Shown here one piece after another: positions 35,250 to 43,012 of a stretch of DNA of 64,000 bases (its first letter is position 1; every line of letters begins with the position of its first letter). The position numbers were made by a program, and so were the translations under genes. The stretch is from NCBI GenBank assembly GCA_044426085.1, contig JAWXUU010000001.1, positions 124,001 to 188,000 of the forward strand. The letters run 5' to 3'. This DNA comes from JAWXUU01 sp044426085 (lineage in GTDB: Bacteria; Bacillota; Clostridia; Christensenellales; CAMQZB01). The notes beneath the pieces are model-generated. The model had not been told where the DNA came from and did not search any database. It saw only the letters and a program-made list of their open reading frames with translations.

Positions 35250-36215
35250 TTACCACAACGATGTTTTAGAAATACTTCTACTGATTGTATTCGCCGCAAT
35301 TACAAGCGCGAATGCGATTGCTGAGTTAAATAGTGAAGCTGCAGCACCCAATCCGTAGTTACCATAGATGATACCGATACGTTGTTCAAATGTTGACAAA
35401 ACGTCGGCAGTCACGAATGTGTTTGTATCGTATAGCAAAAGAACACGTTCGTAACCAATTGTTAGCATATTACCAATTCTCATGATGATCATAATGATAA
35501 GAGTTGGAGCCATACCAGGAATTGTTACGTATTTGATTTCTTGCATTTTGTTGCCACCGTCGACTCTCAAAGCTTCGTAAAGCGCAGGAGAGATACCCAT
35601 GATAGCTGCAAAGTATACGATTGAACTGTATCCACTTTCTTTCCAAATACCAGTGATGATATATATTGGACGGAAGTATGTTGATGTTTTAATAATAGAT
35701 GTACCAACAGGAACAAGGCCAGTGTCGTAAAGAATTTGAGCCACGATACCAGTTGATTGTGCACCAGAATAAACCAACATCAAAACAATACCGGTGATTG
35801 ATACCTCTGATAGGAAGTGAGGTAGGTATGTAATAGTTTGTGTGATTTTTCTTACTGCACCTGATCCGATTTCACTGAAGAACAATGCTAGGATGATTGG
35901 TATTGGGAAACCAAACACCAACGAATAAGCACTGATAACAAAAGTGTTACGGAATGCTTGCCAGAAAGCAACTTTGTTAACACCGTTTATTAGGTTAATA
36001 AAGTTGGTAAATCCTCTGAATTCGCTCGCCCACATACCAATTGAAGAATCGAAACGCTTAAACGCGATAATCAATCCACCCATTGGTTTGTATGCCCAAA
36101 CTGCCATCCAGATGATAAGTGGTAATAAAAGAACGTACAAACGCCAGTCTTTAACAACTGCTTTGACGATCGTTTTGAATTTTCCATTTCTCATTTCTAC
36201 ATTTGTGTTTTGCAT
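35250..36215 (-). CDS. ABC importer permease, LplB/YteP type
   Basis: The ATG at 36215 has TGAGG six bases upstream and follows the previous stop by one base, so I prefer it to the ATGs at 36230 and 36227, which lie inside the preceding gene. This gives 321 residues. Six spans and the loop YEALRVDGGNKMQEIKYVTIP identify the LplB partner of CUT1 importers. Confidence 0.92.
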   Translation of the reverse strand: MQNTNVEMRNGKFKTIVKAVVKDWRLYVLLLPLIIWMAVWAYKPMGGLIIAFKRFDSSIGMWASEFRGFTNFINLINGVNKVAFWQAFRNTFVISAYSLVFGFPIPIILALFFSEIGSGAVRKITQTITYLPHFLSEVSITGIVLMLVYSGAQSTGIVAQILYDTGLVPVGTSIIKTSTYFRPIYIITGIWKESGYSSIVYFAAIMGISPALYEALRVDGGNKMQEIKYVTIPGMAPTLIIMIIMRIGNMLTIGYERVLLLYDTNTFVTADVLSTFEQRIGIIYGNYGLGAAASLFNSAIAFALVIAANTISRSISKTSLW

Positions 36216-36216
36216 T

Positions 36217-36756
36217 TCAAACCTCATCATTTACTAAGTCGTATTTTTCCATATCCACAACCAATCCTTTGACTGCCCTCAGAAGGAAGCCAACCAAAAT
36301 ATCAATTGTCATTATAAATAAAGTAGAAGCCAAATAATCAATAGCTCCTGTTGTCGCACCTTCGATAATATATATCGCTATCCCCTTACCTATACATAGG
36401 GATAAATGTGAGAAAACAATCAGCAAAAGAAATTTAAACTTTCCTTTAATTAACAAATTTCTATCGCGCTTGCCATAAATAAATATCGGCACCGCGAAAA
36501 ACATTCCCGCAAAAACTTCATATATTATAAAGTTTTGCCACGCCATTCCAGTTGAAAATATCAAAAGCAAATTTGATATCAACAGCGAAATTGAAGCAAC
36601 TCTGCCCCACCTGAGCATAACAACCAGAAGAACTATCCATTTCAGAGTGTAATAATAAGGAGTGTCCATAGAGTTTCCAAATTTTATACTCAAGTAGTTT
36701 GAAAAGGTTGCAAGGACAGCAAAAATGAATATATCTATGTTTCTAAATTGTTTCAT
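36217..36756 (-). CDS. Membrane protein of unknown function, first gene of the uronate operon
   Basis: 179 residues and about six hydrophobic spans. Size, span number and the arginine-containing LRWGR between helices recall ECF S components, but I see no decisive motif, so the family is left open. AAGGAAG lies before the ATG. Being first after a long leader, with the permease start only one base beyond its stop, suggests that its product belongs with the importer. Confidence 0.65.
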   Translation of the reverse strand: MKQFRNIDIFIFAVLATFSNYLSIKFGNSMDTPYYYTLKWIVLLVVMLRWGRVASISLLISNLLLIFSTGMAWQNFIIYEVFAGMFFAVPIFIYGKRDRNLLIKGKFKFLLLIVFSHLSLCIGKGIAIYIIEGATTGAIDYLASTLFIMTIDILVGFLLRAVKGLVVDMEKYDLVNDEV

Positions 36757-36813
36757 TTTACTTCCTTTTTTCAGCTTTTACACAGTTTTTTTTCATCCTA
36801 TTACAGAAAATTT

Positions 36814-36839
36814 ATCCCAAAAGATTATCTTTTCGGGAT
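36814..36839 (-). other. Leader hairpin before the uronate operon
   Basis: ATCCC-AAAAGA (36814-36824) pairs with TCTTTT-c-GGGAT (36828-36839), an 11-bp stem with one bulge and a 3-base loop. On the minus strand it is followed by AAATTTTCTG, a weak U-tract. It lies about 60 bases before the first gene and could be an attenuator. Confidence 0.5.
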
Positions 36840-36926
36840 TAATTTGTTGCTGGCACTGTGCAAGATATTTGGCGTTATTGGGTTGGAATTACTCAATCCA
36901 TATATAATCCTACTAAGCGAGAGCAT
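36825..36926 (-). CDS. Possible 33-codon leader peptide
   Basis: An ATG at 36926 preceded by AGGGGTGG at suitable distance opens a 33-codon frame ending at 36825, inside the leader hairpin. The peptide is rich in Ser, Asn, Ile and Leu and has no known family. Translation reaching the stop would cover the hairpin stem, the geometry of an attenuation leader. Chance occurrence is quite possible. Confidence 0.3.
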   Translation of the reverse strand: MLSLSRIIYGLSNSNPITPNILHSASNKLIPKR

Positions 36927-36994
36927 TGCCACCCCTATTAGACTGAAAATTTCCTTTTTTACATGTGTTTTCTTGACATAAGTTAAAAAGGAAG

Positions 36995-37008
36995 TTCATA
37001 TATATGAA
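36995..37008. promoter_or_regulatory. Palindrome just downstream of the uronate promoter, probable operator
   Basis: TTCATATATATGAA is a perfect 14-bp palindrome about 20 bases past the -10 box, a typical repressor position. The IclR regulator encoded directly upstream is the obvious candidate to bind here. Confidence 0.5.
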
Positions 37009-37027
37009 TAGAATTCACATTTACTAT

Positions 37028-37056
37028 ATTCTATCATATCGCAAGCAACTTGTCAA
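37028..37056 (-). promoter_or_regulatory. Promoter of the uronate operon
   Basis: On the minus strand a perfect TTGACA (37056-37051) is followed by 17 bases and TAGAAT (37033-37028). Transcription would begin near 37021, giving a leader of about 265 bases that holds the palindrome, the small frame and the hairpin. The rest of the 36757-37192 gap shows nothing else I can name. Confidence 0.85.
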
Positions 37057-37120
37057 TACATAATTGCAAAATAATTTGTAATTTTTTTTACTTTTTTTAT
37101 GCCAATAGATGAAACTTCTA

Positions 37121-37136
37121 CATAATGCACATTATG
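37121..37136. promoter_or_regulatory. Palindrome upstream of the uronate promoter, possible regulator site
   Basis: CATAATGCACATTATG has perfect 7-bp arms around a 2-base centre, about 65 bases before the -35 box and 57 bases after the IclR gene. IclR-type regulators commonly use more than one site. Confidence 0.45.
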
Positions 37137-37192
37137 ATGATAATATACATTTTTTTGACATAGACATCGCACTTTTTTGTTATTTATTAATT

Positions 37193-37942
37193 TTAATTTA
37201 TGTATCCAAGCGACTGCGAAATCATGCCGGCAACGTCTTTCAAGTCAAGCGCCATTTGTTCCATATTCTCCCCTTCTGTGTATAGATCCGAAAGGGAAAT
37301 TGCACCCACAATCTTTTGCGTGTAGTCAAAGATTGGAGCGGCACAGCAAGCGAGCATATCGTCGTTTTCCCTGTTGTCGAGAGAATAGCCTTTTTCTTTT
37401 GCCACAGCGAGTTCCTGAACCAATTTTTCCTTTGATGTTATAGAGTTTGCAGTGACGGCTTGAAAGTTTATTTTTTTAAACAGCTCGTCGAGTTCTTCTT
37501 TTTTTAGATGAGCCATGATTGACTTTCCAAGTGCTGTGAGGTGCGCACTTTTTGTTGAGCCAACATCACAAGATGCCAACCTGACACCATCCGACACGTA
37601 TTTATAGATATAAACCACTTGCCTTCCACTGAGAACGCCCACAAAGCCCGTCTTTCCATATTTGTCGGCAATCGGATTGAGATATCTTGCGCAAAGCGAC
37701 ACGACATCCAAATCGTTTACATACTGCATACCTAGCGTGAAGGTATCAAGCCCCAAACAATATTTTTTTTCGTTGTATCTGCTTGGAACAACAAAGTTCA
37801 TTTCCAGAAGTGTTTGCAAAATAACAAATGCACTGCTTTTTGGAACATCCAAATGTTCTGCTATGTTTTGTAGAGTCACCCCGTCCTTATTTTTTGCGAT
37901 AAATTTGAGCATTTGCCCAGCTCGCATAACTGTCCTATTCAT
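37193..37942 (-). CDS. IclR family transcriptional regulator (KdgR-like)
   Basis: 249 residues: an N-terminal winged helix-turn-helix (KDGVTLQNIAEHLDVPKSSAFVILQTL, split around residues 19-45) and a C-terminal effector domain with GRQVVYIYK and ALGKSIMAHL. IclR members such as KdgR bind KDG or related keto acids and control uronate genes. It lies directly upstream of the uronate operon, reads the same way, and no gene separates it from the palindromes. Repression relieved by KDG is a reasonable inference. Confidence 0.9.
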   Translation of the reverse strand: MNRTVMRAGQMLKFIAKNKDGVTLQNIAEHLDVPKSSAFVILQTLLEMNFVVPSRYNEKKYCLGLDTFTLGMQYVNDLDVVSLCARYLNPIADKYGKTGFVGVLSGRQVVYIYKYVSDGVRLASCDVGSTKSAHLTALGKSIMAHLKKEELDELFKKINFQAVTANSITSKEKLVQELAVAKEKGYSLDNRENDDMLACCAAPIFDYTQKIVGAISLSDLYTEGENMEQMALDLKDVAGMISQSLGYIN

Positions 37943-38011
37943 CTTGTTTCCCCTATGTCATATATTTTCATAACAAAGTGGCTCTCATCCTTCCACTTTG
38001 CCTTTTTCCAA

Positions 38012-38956
38012 TTAAAAAATCATCAATACTTTTGCAACGTATATAAGCACGAAAAGTGACAGCGTTGAAAAGAGTGTTGTTGAAGCGACGATTCCACCCG
38101 CGAGTTCTGAATCCGCCCCTTGTTCTTGTGCCATGATATAACTTGAAACCGCAACGGGTGTTGCAAACACAATCAAGATGATTGCAAACATTTCTGCCCT
38201 GTATCCAAGGAAATAAAACACACTGCAACTTATACCAGGAACTATTATCAATCTCAAGATAGTGCCGAGCGCGATATTCCACTTGTCCGCTTTGATTTTA
38301 TCGATTTTCAAGTTTCCGCCAAGGCAAATCATCGCGAAGATTGTCGCAATAGAAGATATGTTCTTTAGCGTTGTTTCTAGCACTGTTCCAAGTTCGATAC
38401 CAATCAAATTGACAGCGAGCCCCAATAAACTTGCAATGATAAGTGGATTTTTTAAAATCTTGATTAAAATACCCTTCGCACCAGCAGTTTTGCCCGTTTG
38501 CGAATAGAATTCCAAAATGAAAGTTGCATACACATTAAACGTGCTGACAACAAGCGCAAGATAGCAAGAAACCATTGCAACGCCAGTGTCGCCATACAAG
38601 CTTGACATCAAATATGTTCCAAACAAAACAAAGTTGGAACGAAAACCCGCTTGAATCATAACGCTTAGCTTGCCGATATCTTTATACACAAATCGAAGCA
38701 CAAACCAAAGCCCCAAAAATGCAACCGTGATTGCAGCAAAAATTTGAAGTGCAAAAACAATGTTGAAGTCTGCAACATCTCTGCCGTTGTATATATTCAT
38801 AAACAACATAACCGGCAAAAGAACTGTGAAAGAAAGTTTATTACCACCTTTCAAAAACTCCTCACTGACGATTTGTTTCTTTGCACAAAATGCACCCACC
38901 AGAATCAAGAAAAACAGTGGCAACACTATTTGGGCAGTAAAAATTAATTCTTCCAT
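38012..38956 (-). CDS. AEC (auxin efflux carrier) family transporter
   Basis: 314 residues, about ten membrane spans in two halves, with FFLILVGAFCAKKQIVS at the N-terminus and an FVLFGTYLMSSLYG middle, as in the AEC/MdcF/YwkB group of acid or malate-type carriers. It shares a transcript direction with the IclR gene 69 bases downstream, and a good promoter lies before it. Export or uptake of an organic acid connected with uronate use is possible but not shown. A second AEC gene is at 56140. Confidence 0.85.
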   Translation of the reverse strand: MEELIFTAQIVLPLFFLILVGAFCAKKQIVSEEFLKGGNKLSFTVLLPVMLFMNIYNGRDVADFNIVFALQIFAAITVAFLGLWFVLRFVYKDIGKLSVMIQAGFRSNFVLFGTYLMSSLYGDTGVAMVSCYLALVVSTFNVYATFILEFYSQTGKTAGAKGILIKILKNPLIIASLLGLAVNLIGIELGTVLETTLKNISSIATIFAMICLGGNLKIDKIKADKWNIALGTILRLIIVPGISCSVFYFLGYRAEMFAIILIVFATPVAVSSYIMAQEQGADSELAGGIVASTTLFSTLSLFVLIYVAKVLMIF

Positions 38957-38994
38957 ACATCTCTCCTAAACCTATATTTTCATTAACATTTATA

Positions 38995-39023
38995 ATTATA
39001 AACCAAGTTTAAACAATTTGCAA
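38995..39023 (-). promoter_or_regulatory. Promoter of the AEC/iclR unit
   Basis: On the minus strand TTGCAA (39023-39018), 17 bases containing the palindrome GTTTAAAC, then TATAAT (39000-38995). Confidence 0.75.
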
Positions 39024-39100
39024 TAGTTTTTATAAATTTTTTTTGCAAAAACTCATCTTTTTTTTGAGCGATTTTAGCGTTTTGACAATAAATGGTAAAC

Positions 39101-39127
39101 AAAAATGCCCCCACCAAAGTGGAGGCA
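39101..39127 (-). terminator. Terminator after putP
   Basis: ATGCCTCCAC-TTTG-GTGGGGGCAT followed by TTTTGTTT on the minus strand; a strong hairpin with U-tract about 110 bases past the putP stop. The bases between 39030 and 39234 hold no gene I can support. Confidence 0.85.
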
Positions 39128-39234
39128 TATGTTTTATCTTACATATATAAAAATGCACAGTTGTGAATTCGTTACATAATCGTGAATGAATTTCGCATTT
39201 TTCGCGATTAAACACATGCACAATTGCAAATTTA

Positions 39235-40731
39235 TTATTTTTGAATGAATTCAATAGCTGTATCGAATTCTTTTTCCATTTCTTCAGATGGTTCTTTATC
39301 AAGCAAAGAAGCAACCACGATTGCGATAATAGAAATCACAAATGCTGGAAGAAGTTCGTACACGCTGAAAATTCCAAGAACTTTCAATTGGTAGAACACA
39401 ATTGAACCAACCGCACCAGAGCAAATACCCCAGATTGCGCCTTTTCTTGTCATGCGTTTCCAATAAATACTCATAACAACCGTTGGACCAAACGCTGCGC
39501 CAAGACCCGCCCAAGCGAAGCTTACAATACCAAACACTGAACTGTTTGGATCAAGAGCCAACACAACTGCGAGAACCGCGACGACAACTACGCCAATTCT
39601 GCTTACCCAAACAACTTCTTTATCAGTTGCATCTTTTTTGATAAGCGCTTTATAAAAATCGGAAGCGATAACTGATGATGTAACCAAAAGTTGTGAATCT
39701 GCTGTTGACATGATTGCTGCAAGAACTGCAGAAATAAGCACGCCCGCAATAATCGCTGGGAAGAATTCATAAATCAATACAATAAAGATTGTTTCTTCTG
39801 CGCCAGAAGCGAGAAGACCGCCAGTTGAAGTTAGGTAAACTTTACCAAACATACCAACAAGCACTGCACAAGCAAGAGAAATCACAACCCAAACCATTGC
39901 AATCACAGTTGCAGGTTTAACTTCTTTTGGTGATTTGATTGCCATAAATCTTGCAAGGATGTGTGGTTGACCACAATATCCAAGACCCCAAGCAAGTGAA
40001 GACACTATCAATAGCCATGTCACTGTGCCACCGCTTGATGGGAAGAAATCCCACGCACCTTGTTCGAGCATTGCGAATGTCGCATCTGCACCGCCAAGAT
40101 TGACAACAACGATGATAGGAACAACGATGATTGCGATAAACATCAAGATGCCTTGCATAACATCGGTGAAACACACAGCCATAAATCCGCCAAGGAATGT
40201 GTAGGCAATGATGATAACTGAGCTTATAATAAGTGCTGTTGTGTAGTCCACTGGGAAGATATACATAAATAGCTTAGCGCCAGCGGCAAACATTGATGAA
40301 GTGTATACAACAAAGAAGATTACAATTGCAATACCAGTTGCTGTTCTTATCGCTTTTGATGTATCTTTGAATCTGTTTTCAAAATAGTCTGGAAGTGTTA
40401 GTGAGTTTCCTGAAACTTCTGTGTAGCCACGAAGTCTTTTAGCAACGAACATCCAGTTGAGAAGTGTTCCCGCAGCAAGACCAATCGCTGTCCACCACGC
40501 TTCAAGCGAGCCGGCAAGTGAAAGATACGCAAGCCCCGGAAGACCCATAAGAAGCCAACCGCTCATATCAGACGCTTGCGCACTGAGAGCTGAAGACCAC
40601 ACGCTTAGTTTTCTTCCACCCAAGATATAATCTTGAGCGTTCTTATTCTTATTGTAATAATACGCACCGATACCGATCATGAGTAGCAGATATAGTATTA
40701 TGACGGTTAGTATTGTTGATTGTTCTGTCAT
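39235..40731 (-). CDS. putP: Sodium/proline symporter
   Basis: 498 residues with thirteen or so spans of the sodium:solute symporter family. The N-terminal YYNKNKNAQDYILGGRKLS and the SAQASDMSGWLLMGLPG segment are characteristic of PutP, where the Ser/Asp region binds Na+ and proline. It imports proline as nutrient or osmoprotectant. TTTGGAGG precedes the ATG. It forms a single-gene unit between a possible promoter and the terminator at 39101. Confidence 0.93.
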   Translation of the reverse strand: MTEQSTILTVIILYLLLMIGIGAYYYNKNKNAQDYILGGRKLSVWSSALSAQASDMSGWLLMGLPGLAYLSLAGSLEAWWTAIGLAAGTLLNWMFVAKRLRGYTEVSGNSLTLPDYFENRFKDTSKAIRTATGIAIVIFFVVYTSSMFAAGAKLFMYIFPVDYTTALIISSVIIIAYTFLGGFMAVCFTDVMQGILMFIAIIVVPIIVVVNLGGADATFAMLEQGAWDFFPSSGGTVTWLLIVSSLAWGLGYCGQPHILARFMAIKSPKEVKPATVIAMVWVVISLACAVLVGMFGKVYLTSTGGLLASGAEETIFIVLIYEFFPAIIAGVLISAVLAAIMSTADSQLLVTSSVIASDFYKALIKKDATDKEVVWVSRIGVVVVAVLAVVLALDPNSSVFGIVSFAWAGLGAAFGPTVVMSIYWKRMTRKGAIWGICSGAVGSIVFYQLKVLGIFSVYELLPAFVISIIAIVVASLLDKEPSEEMEKEFDTAIEFIQK

Positions 40732-40808
40732 ATTTCATGCCTCCAAATTTTTATAACCCTAGCTTTTATTGCACAATCCTTATTTGTACAGTAAAAGTAT
40801 ACTTCATT

Positions 40809-40838
40809 AGTTTACACAAGTGAAGTGATGTTTGTCAA
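40809..40838 (-). promoter_or_regulatory. Probable putP promoter
   Basis: On the minus strand a perfect TTGACA (40838-40833) is followed by 18 bases and TAAACT (40814-40809). ACTTCA and TGAAGT flank the -10 region as an inverted repeat, a possible regulatory site. Confidence 0.5.
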
Positions 40839-40863
40839 GCGTTTTGCCCGCCGTGGGCACATT

Positions 40864-41961
40864 TTACCAAACCTTATCGATTTCTCCACCGCCAAGCATG
40901 ACGTCCTGATATTCTTCACCCCAGCTTTCGTCGCAATATAAAACTGCATACTGACCGCAAGTGACAGCTCTGTCACCCGTTGGGAAAGAAAGGTCTACAC
41001 TGCCGTCGTCACAAATTGTTGCTGATGCGGGGATTGATTTTCCGCGGTATCTGAATTTTGCAAGGCAAGTGAACTGTTTTTTATCGGGAACTTTTGTTAT
41101 GAAATTAAATTTATCCGTTTTGCAGTTTCGCGAAATCAATTCTTCGCCGTCGCCGTTTTGCACGTAGAGAATGTTTTTTTCAAGATCTTTGGATAAAACG
41201 AACCATCTGCCGTTTTCGTAACCTTTCACACCGCCGATATTAAGTCCTCGGCGCTGACCAATTGTGTAGTGCATAAGTCCGATGTGCTCGCCGATGACTT
41301 TGCCGTCCACTGTGCACATTTTGCCTGACTTTGCAGGAAGGTAGCCTTGCAAGAATTTTCTGAAGTTTCTTTCGCCAATAAAGCAAATGCCCGTTGAATC
41401 TTTCTTTTTCGCCGTCGCAAGTTGCAATTCTTCTGCTATCTTGCGAACTTCTGGCTTATCGATTTCCGCAAGTGGAAAAAGACAACTGCTCGCTTGTGCA
41501 TATGACAATTGGTTTAAAAAGTAACTTTGGTCTTTATTTTTATCAGTTGCCATTTTCAAATATGTGAGTCCGTCGATTTCTGTTCTTGCAACATAATGAC
41601 CCGTTGCAATCATGTCGCCACCGATTGACTTTGCAAATTTCAAAAAAGGCCCGAACTTGACTTCGCGGTTGCAAAGCACATCTGGGTTTGGCGTTCTGCC
41701 CGCGTTGTAGCTTTCCAAAAAATACTTGAACACGTTTTCGTAGTATTCCTTTGCATAATTCACACCGTAGAAAGGTATGCCAAGCGAACCGGCTACACTC
41801 TTTGCATCTTCAAAATCAGTATCCGATGTGCATCTGCCATTTTCGTCTTGCTCTTCCCAGTTTTTCATAAAAACGCCAATCACTTCGTGACCTTGGTCAA
41901 GCAATATTTTTCCCGCAACGGAGCTATCAACACCGCCACTTAGTCCTAGAATTACTCTCAT
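40864..41961 (-). CDS. mnmA: tRNA-specific 2-thiouridylase
   Basis: MnmA adds sulfur to U34 of tRNA(Lys), tRNA(Glu) and tRNA(Gln). The 365 residues include the PP-loop SGGVDSS (8-14), Cys97 in NPDVLCNREVKFG and Cys193 in DSTGICFIGE, the nucleophile and persulfide cysteines. It is a housekeeping gene standing 51 bases downstream of the Fic gene. Confidence 0.95.
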   Translation of the reverse strand: MRVILGLSGGVDSSVAGKILLDQGHEVIGVFMKNWEEQDENGRCTSDTDFEDAKSVAGSLGIPFYGVNYAKEYYENVFKYFLESYNAGRTPNPDVLCNREVKFGPFLKFAKSIGGDMIATGHYVARTEIDGLTYLKMATDKNKDQSYFLNQLSYAQASSCLFPLAEIDKPEVRKIAEELQLATAKKKDSTGICFIGERNFRKFLQGYLPAKSGKMCTVDGKVIGEHIGLMHYTIGQRRGLNIGGVKGYENGRWFVLSKDLEKNILYVQNGDGEELISRNCKTDKFNFITKVPDKKQFTCLAKFRYRGKSIPASATICDDGSVDLSFPTGDRAVTCGQYAVLYCDESWGEEYQDVMLGGGEIDKVW

Positions 41962-41975
41962 AGTTTTTTCCTTAT

Positions 41976-42023
41976 ATATATTGTTAGTTTATTTCTTATT
42001 TATATTGTTTATTTATTTCTTAT
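41976..42023. repeat. 24-bp direct repeat at the 3' end of the Fic gene
   Basis: TATATTGTT, two or three variable bases, then TATTTCTTAT occurs at 41977 and again at 42001. The second copy contains the fic stop codon. The unit is AT-rich and may be chance or slippage. Confidence 0.5.
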
Positions 42024-42903
42024 ACGGCACTTCAAAATAATCGAGATACGTCTTGAAAACGTCGGTTGCAAAACCGCAAGTTTCCAACAAAAATCCCCGC
42101 TCGGTTTCCCACTGATTCAGTCCGCGATAATAATACATTTTGTGTTCGTCGGATATAATAAACGGCACGATGTTTTGTTTTAAACACTCTTTAAACATAA
42201 TCAGTCTGCCAATTCGTCCGTTGCCGTCTTGAAAGGGGTGAATGCATTCAAAGTCGTGATGAAACTGCACAATATCTTCAAATGCGATTTCCGATTTATT
42301 ATTGTAGGCAGAAATCAAATCTGCCATTGCACTTTCCGTTTCGGCTGGGGATGTTGTGTTTTTGCCACCAACTTGGTTTGGCAACTTTTTATACCCACCA
42401 ACAGCAAACCAATCTTTTCTGCTGTCGCTTGTGCCACTTTTAAGCACACTGTGCAACTGCTTTATAAACCTTTCGCAAAGTTGCGATGTGGCGTGAGCTA
42501 TCACCATGTCAATACATCTGAAGTGGTTTGCGGTTTCGATTATGTCGTCTACGCTGTGAACTTCGCCACTGCCGATAGTGTTTGTTTCAAATATATATCG
42601 CGTTTCGTCATGCGAAAGCTTGCTTCCTTCGATGTGATTTGAATTGTAGGTTAAATCAACTTGAATTTTATGATATATGCCACCGCTTATTTTATTTTTT
42701 TGCTCGCTTTGCAAAATTCTAAGCAAATTGTCGCGTTTTTCAGCTTGAGAATTCTTTCGCTGTGGCTTTTTTGCATCAATGGGAATAAGCCACACTTTAC
42801 CTTGCAAATACGAACCTTCAACACAGCCTTTCGCACAGTAGTTTCGAACACTGCGCTGAGACAGATTCCACTTGATTGCAACTTCTTTCACCGATAAATA
42901 CAT
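42013..42903 (-). CDS. Fic domain protein with N-terminal helix-turn-helix
   Basis: 296 residues. An excisionase-like helix-turn-helix (about 1-45, LSVKEVAIKWNLSQRSVRNY) precedes the Fic fold. SNHIEG (88-93) is the Ser-x-x-x-Glu-Gly inhibitory motif placed before the Fic core, as in class II Fic proteins, and HPFQDGNGRIGR (222-233) is the complete active-site loop. Fic enzymes AMPylate target proteins, held off by the inhibitory glutamate. No antitoxin partner gene lies beside it. The target is unknown; the N-terminal domain suggests DNA or autoregulatory binding. Confidence 0.9.
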   Translation of the reverse strand: MYLSVKEVAIKWNLSQRSVRNYCAKGCVEGSYLQGKVWLIPIDAKKPQRKNSQAEKRDNLLRILQSEQKNKISGGIYHKIQVDLTYNSNHIEGSKLSHDETRYIFETNTIGSGEVHSVDDIIETANHFRCIDMVIAHATSQLCERFIKQLHSVLKSGTSDSRKDWFAVGGYKKLPNQVGGKNTTSPAETESAMADLISAYNNKSEIAFEDIVQFHHDFECIHPFQDGNGRIGRLIMFKECLKQNIVPFIISDEHKMYYYRGLNQWETERGFLLETCGFATDVFKTYLDYFEVPYKK

Positions 42904-42924
42904 GCCTTATTCTCCTTTTTGTCT

Positions 42925-42953
42925 ATTATAGCGTATTATCGGCAAAAAAACAA
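42925..42953 (-). promoter_or_regulatory. Probable fic promoter
   Basis: On the minus strand TTGTTT (42953-42948), 17 bases, then a perfect TATAAT (42930-42925). The spacer contains TTTTGCCGATA, which also forms the arms of the terminator at 42973-43006. Confidence 0.5.
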
Positions 42954-42972
42954 ACTTTTTGTAATAAAAAAG

Positions 42973-43006
42973 CCCAAGTTTTTGCCGATATCGGCAAAAA
43001 CTTGGG
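42973..43006 (-). terminator. Terminator after the EcsC-family gene
   Basis: A perfect 34-bp palindrome: CCCAAGTTTTTGCCGA, TA centre, and its complement. On the minus strand it is followed by CTTTTTTATT. It starts 7 bases after the stop of the gene at 43013. Confidence 0.85.
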
Positions 43007-43012
43007 AAATTG

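Noticed and set aside
39030..39314. 94-codon minus-strand frame overlapping the putP end
   Set aside because: It runs through the putP terminator and overlaps putP in another frame.
41976..42023. Possible attachment site from a direct repeat
   Set aside because: No integrase or mobile genes nearby and the repeat is low complexity.
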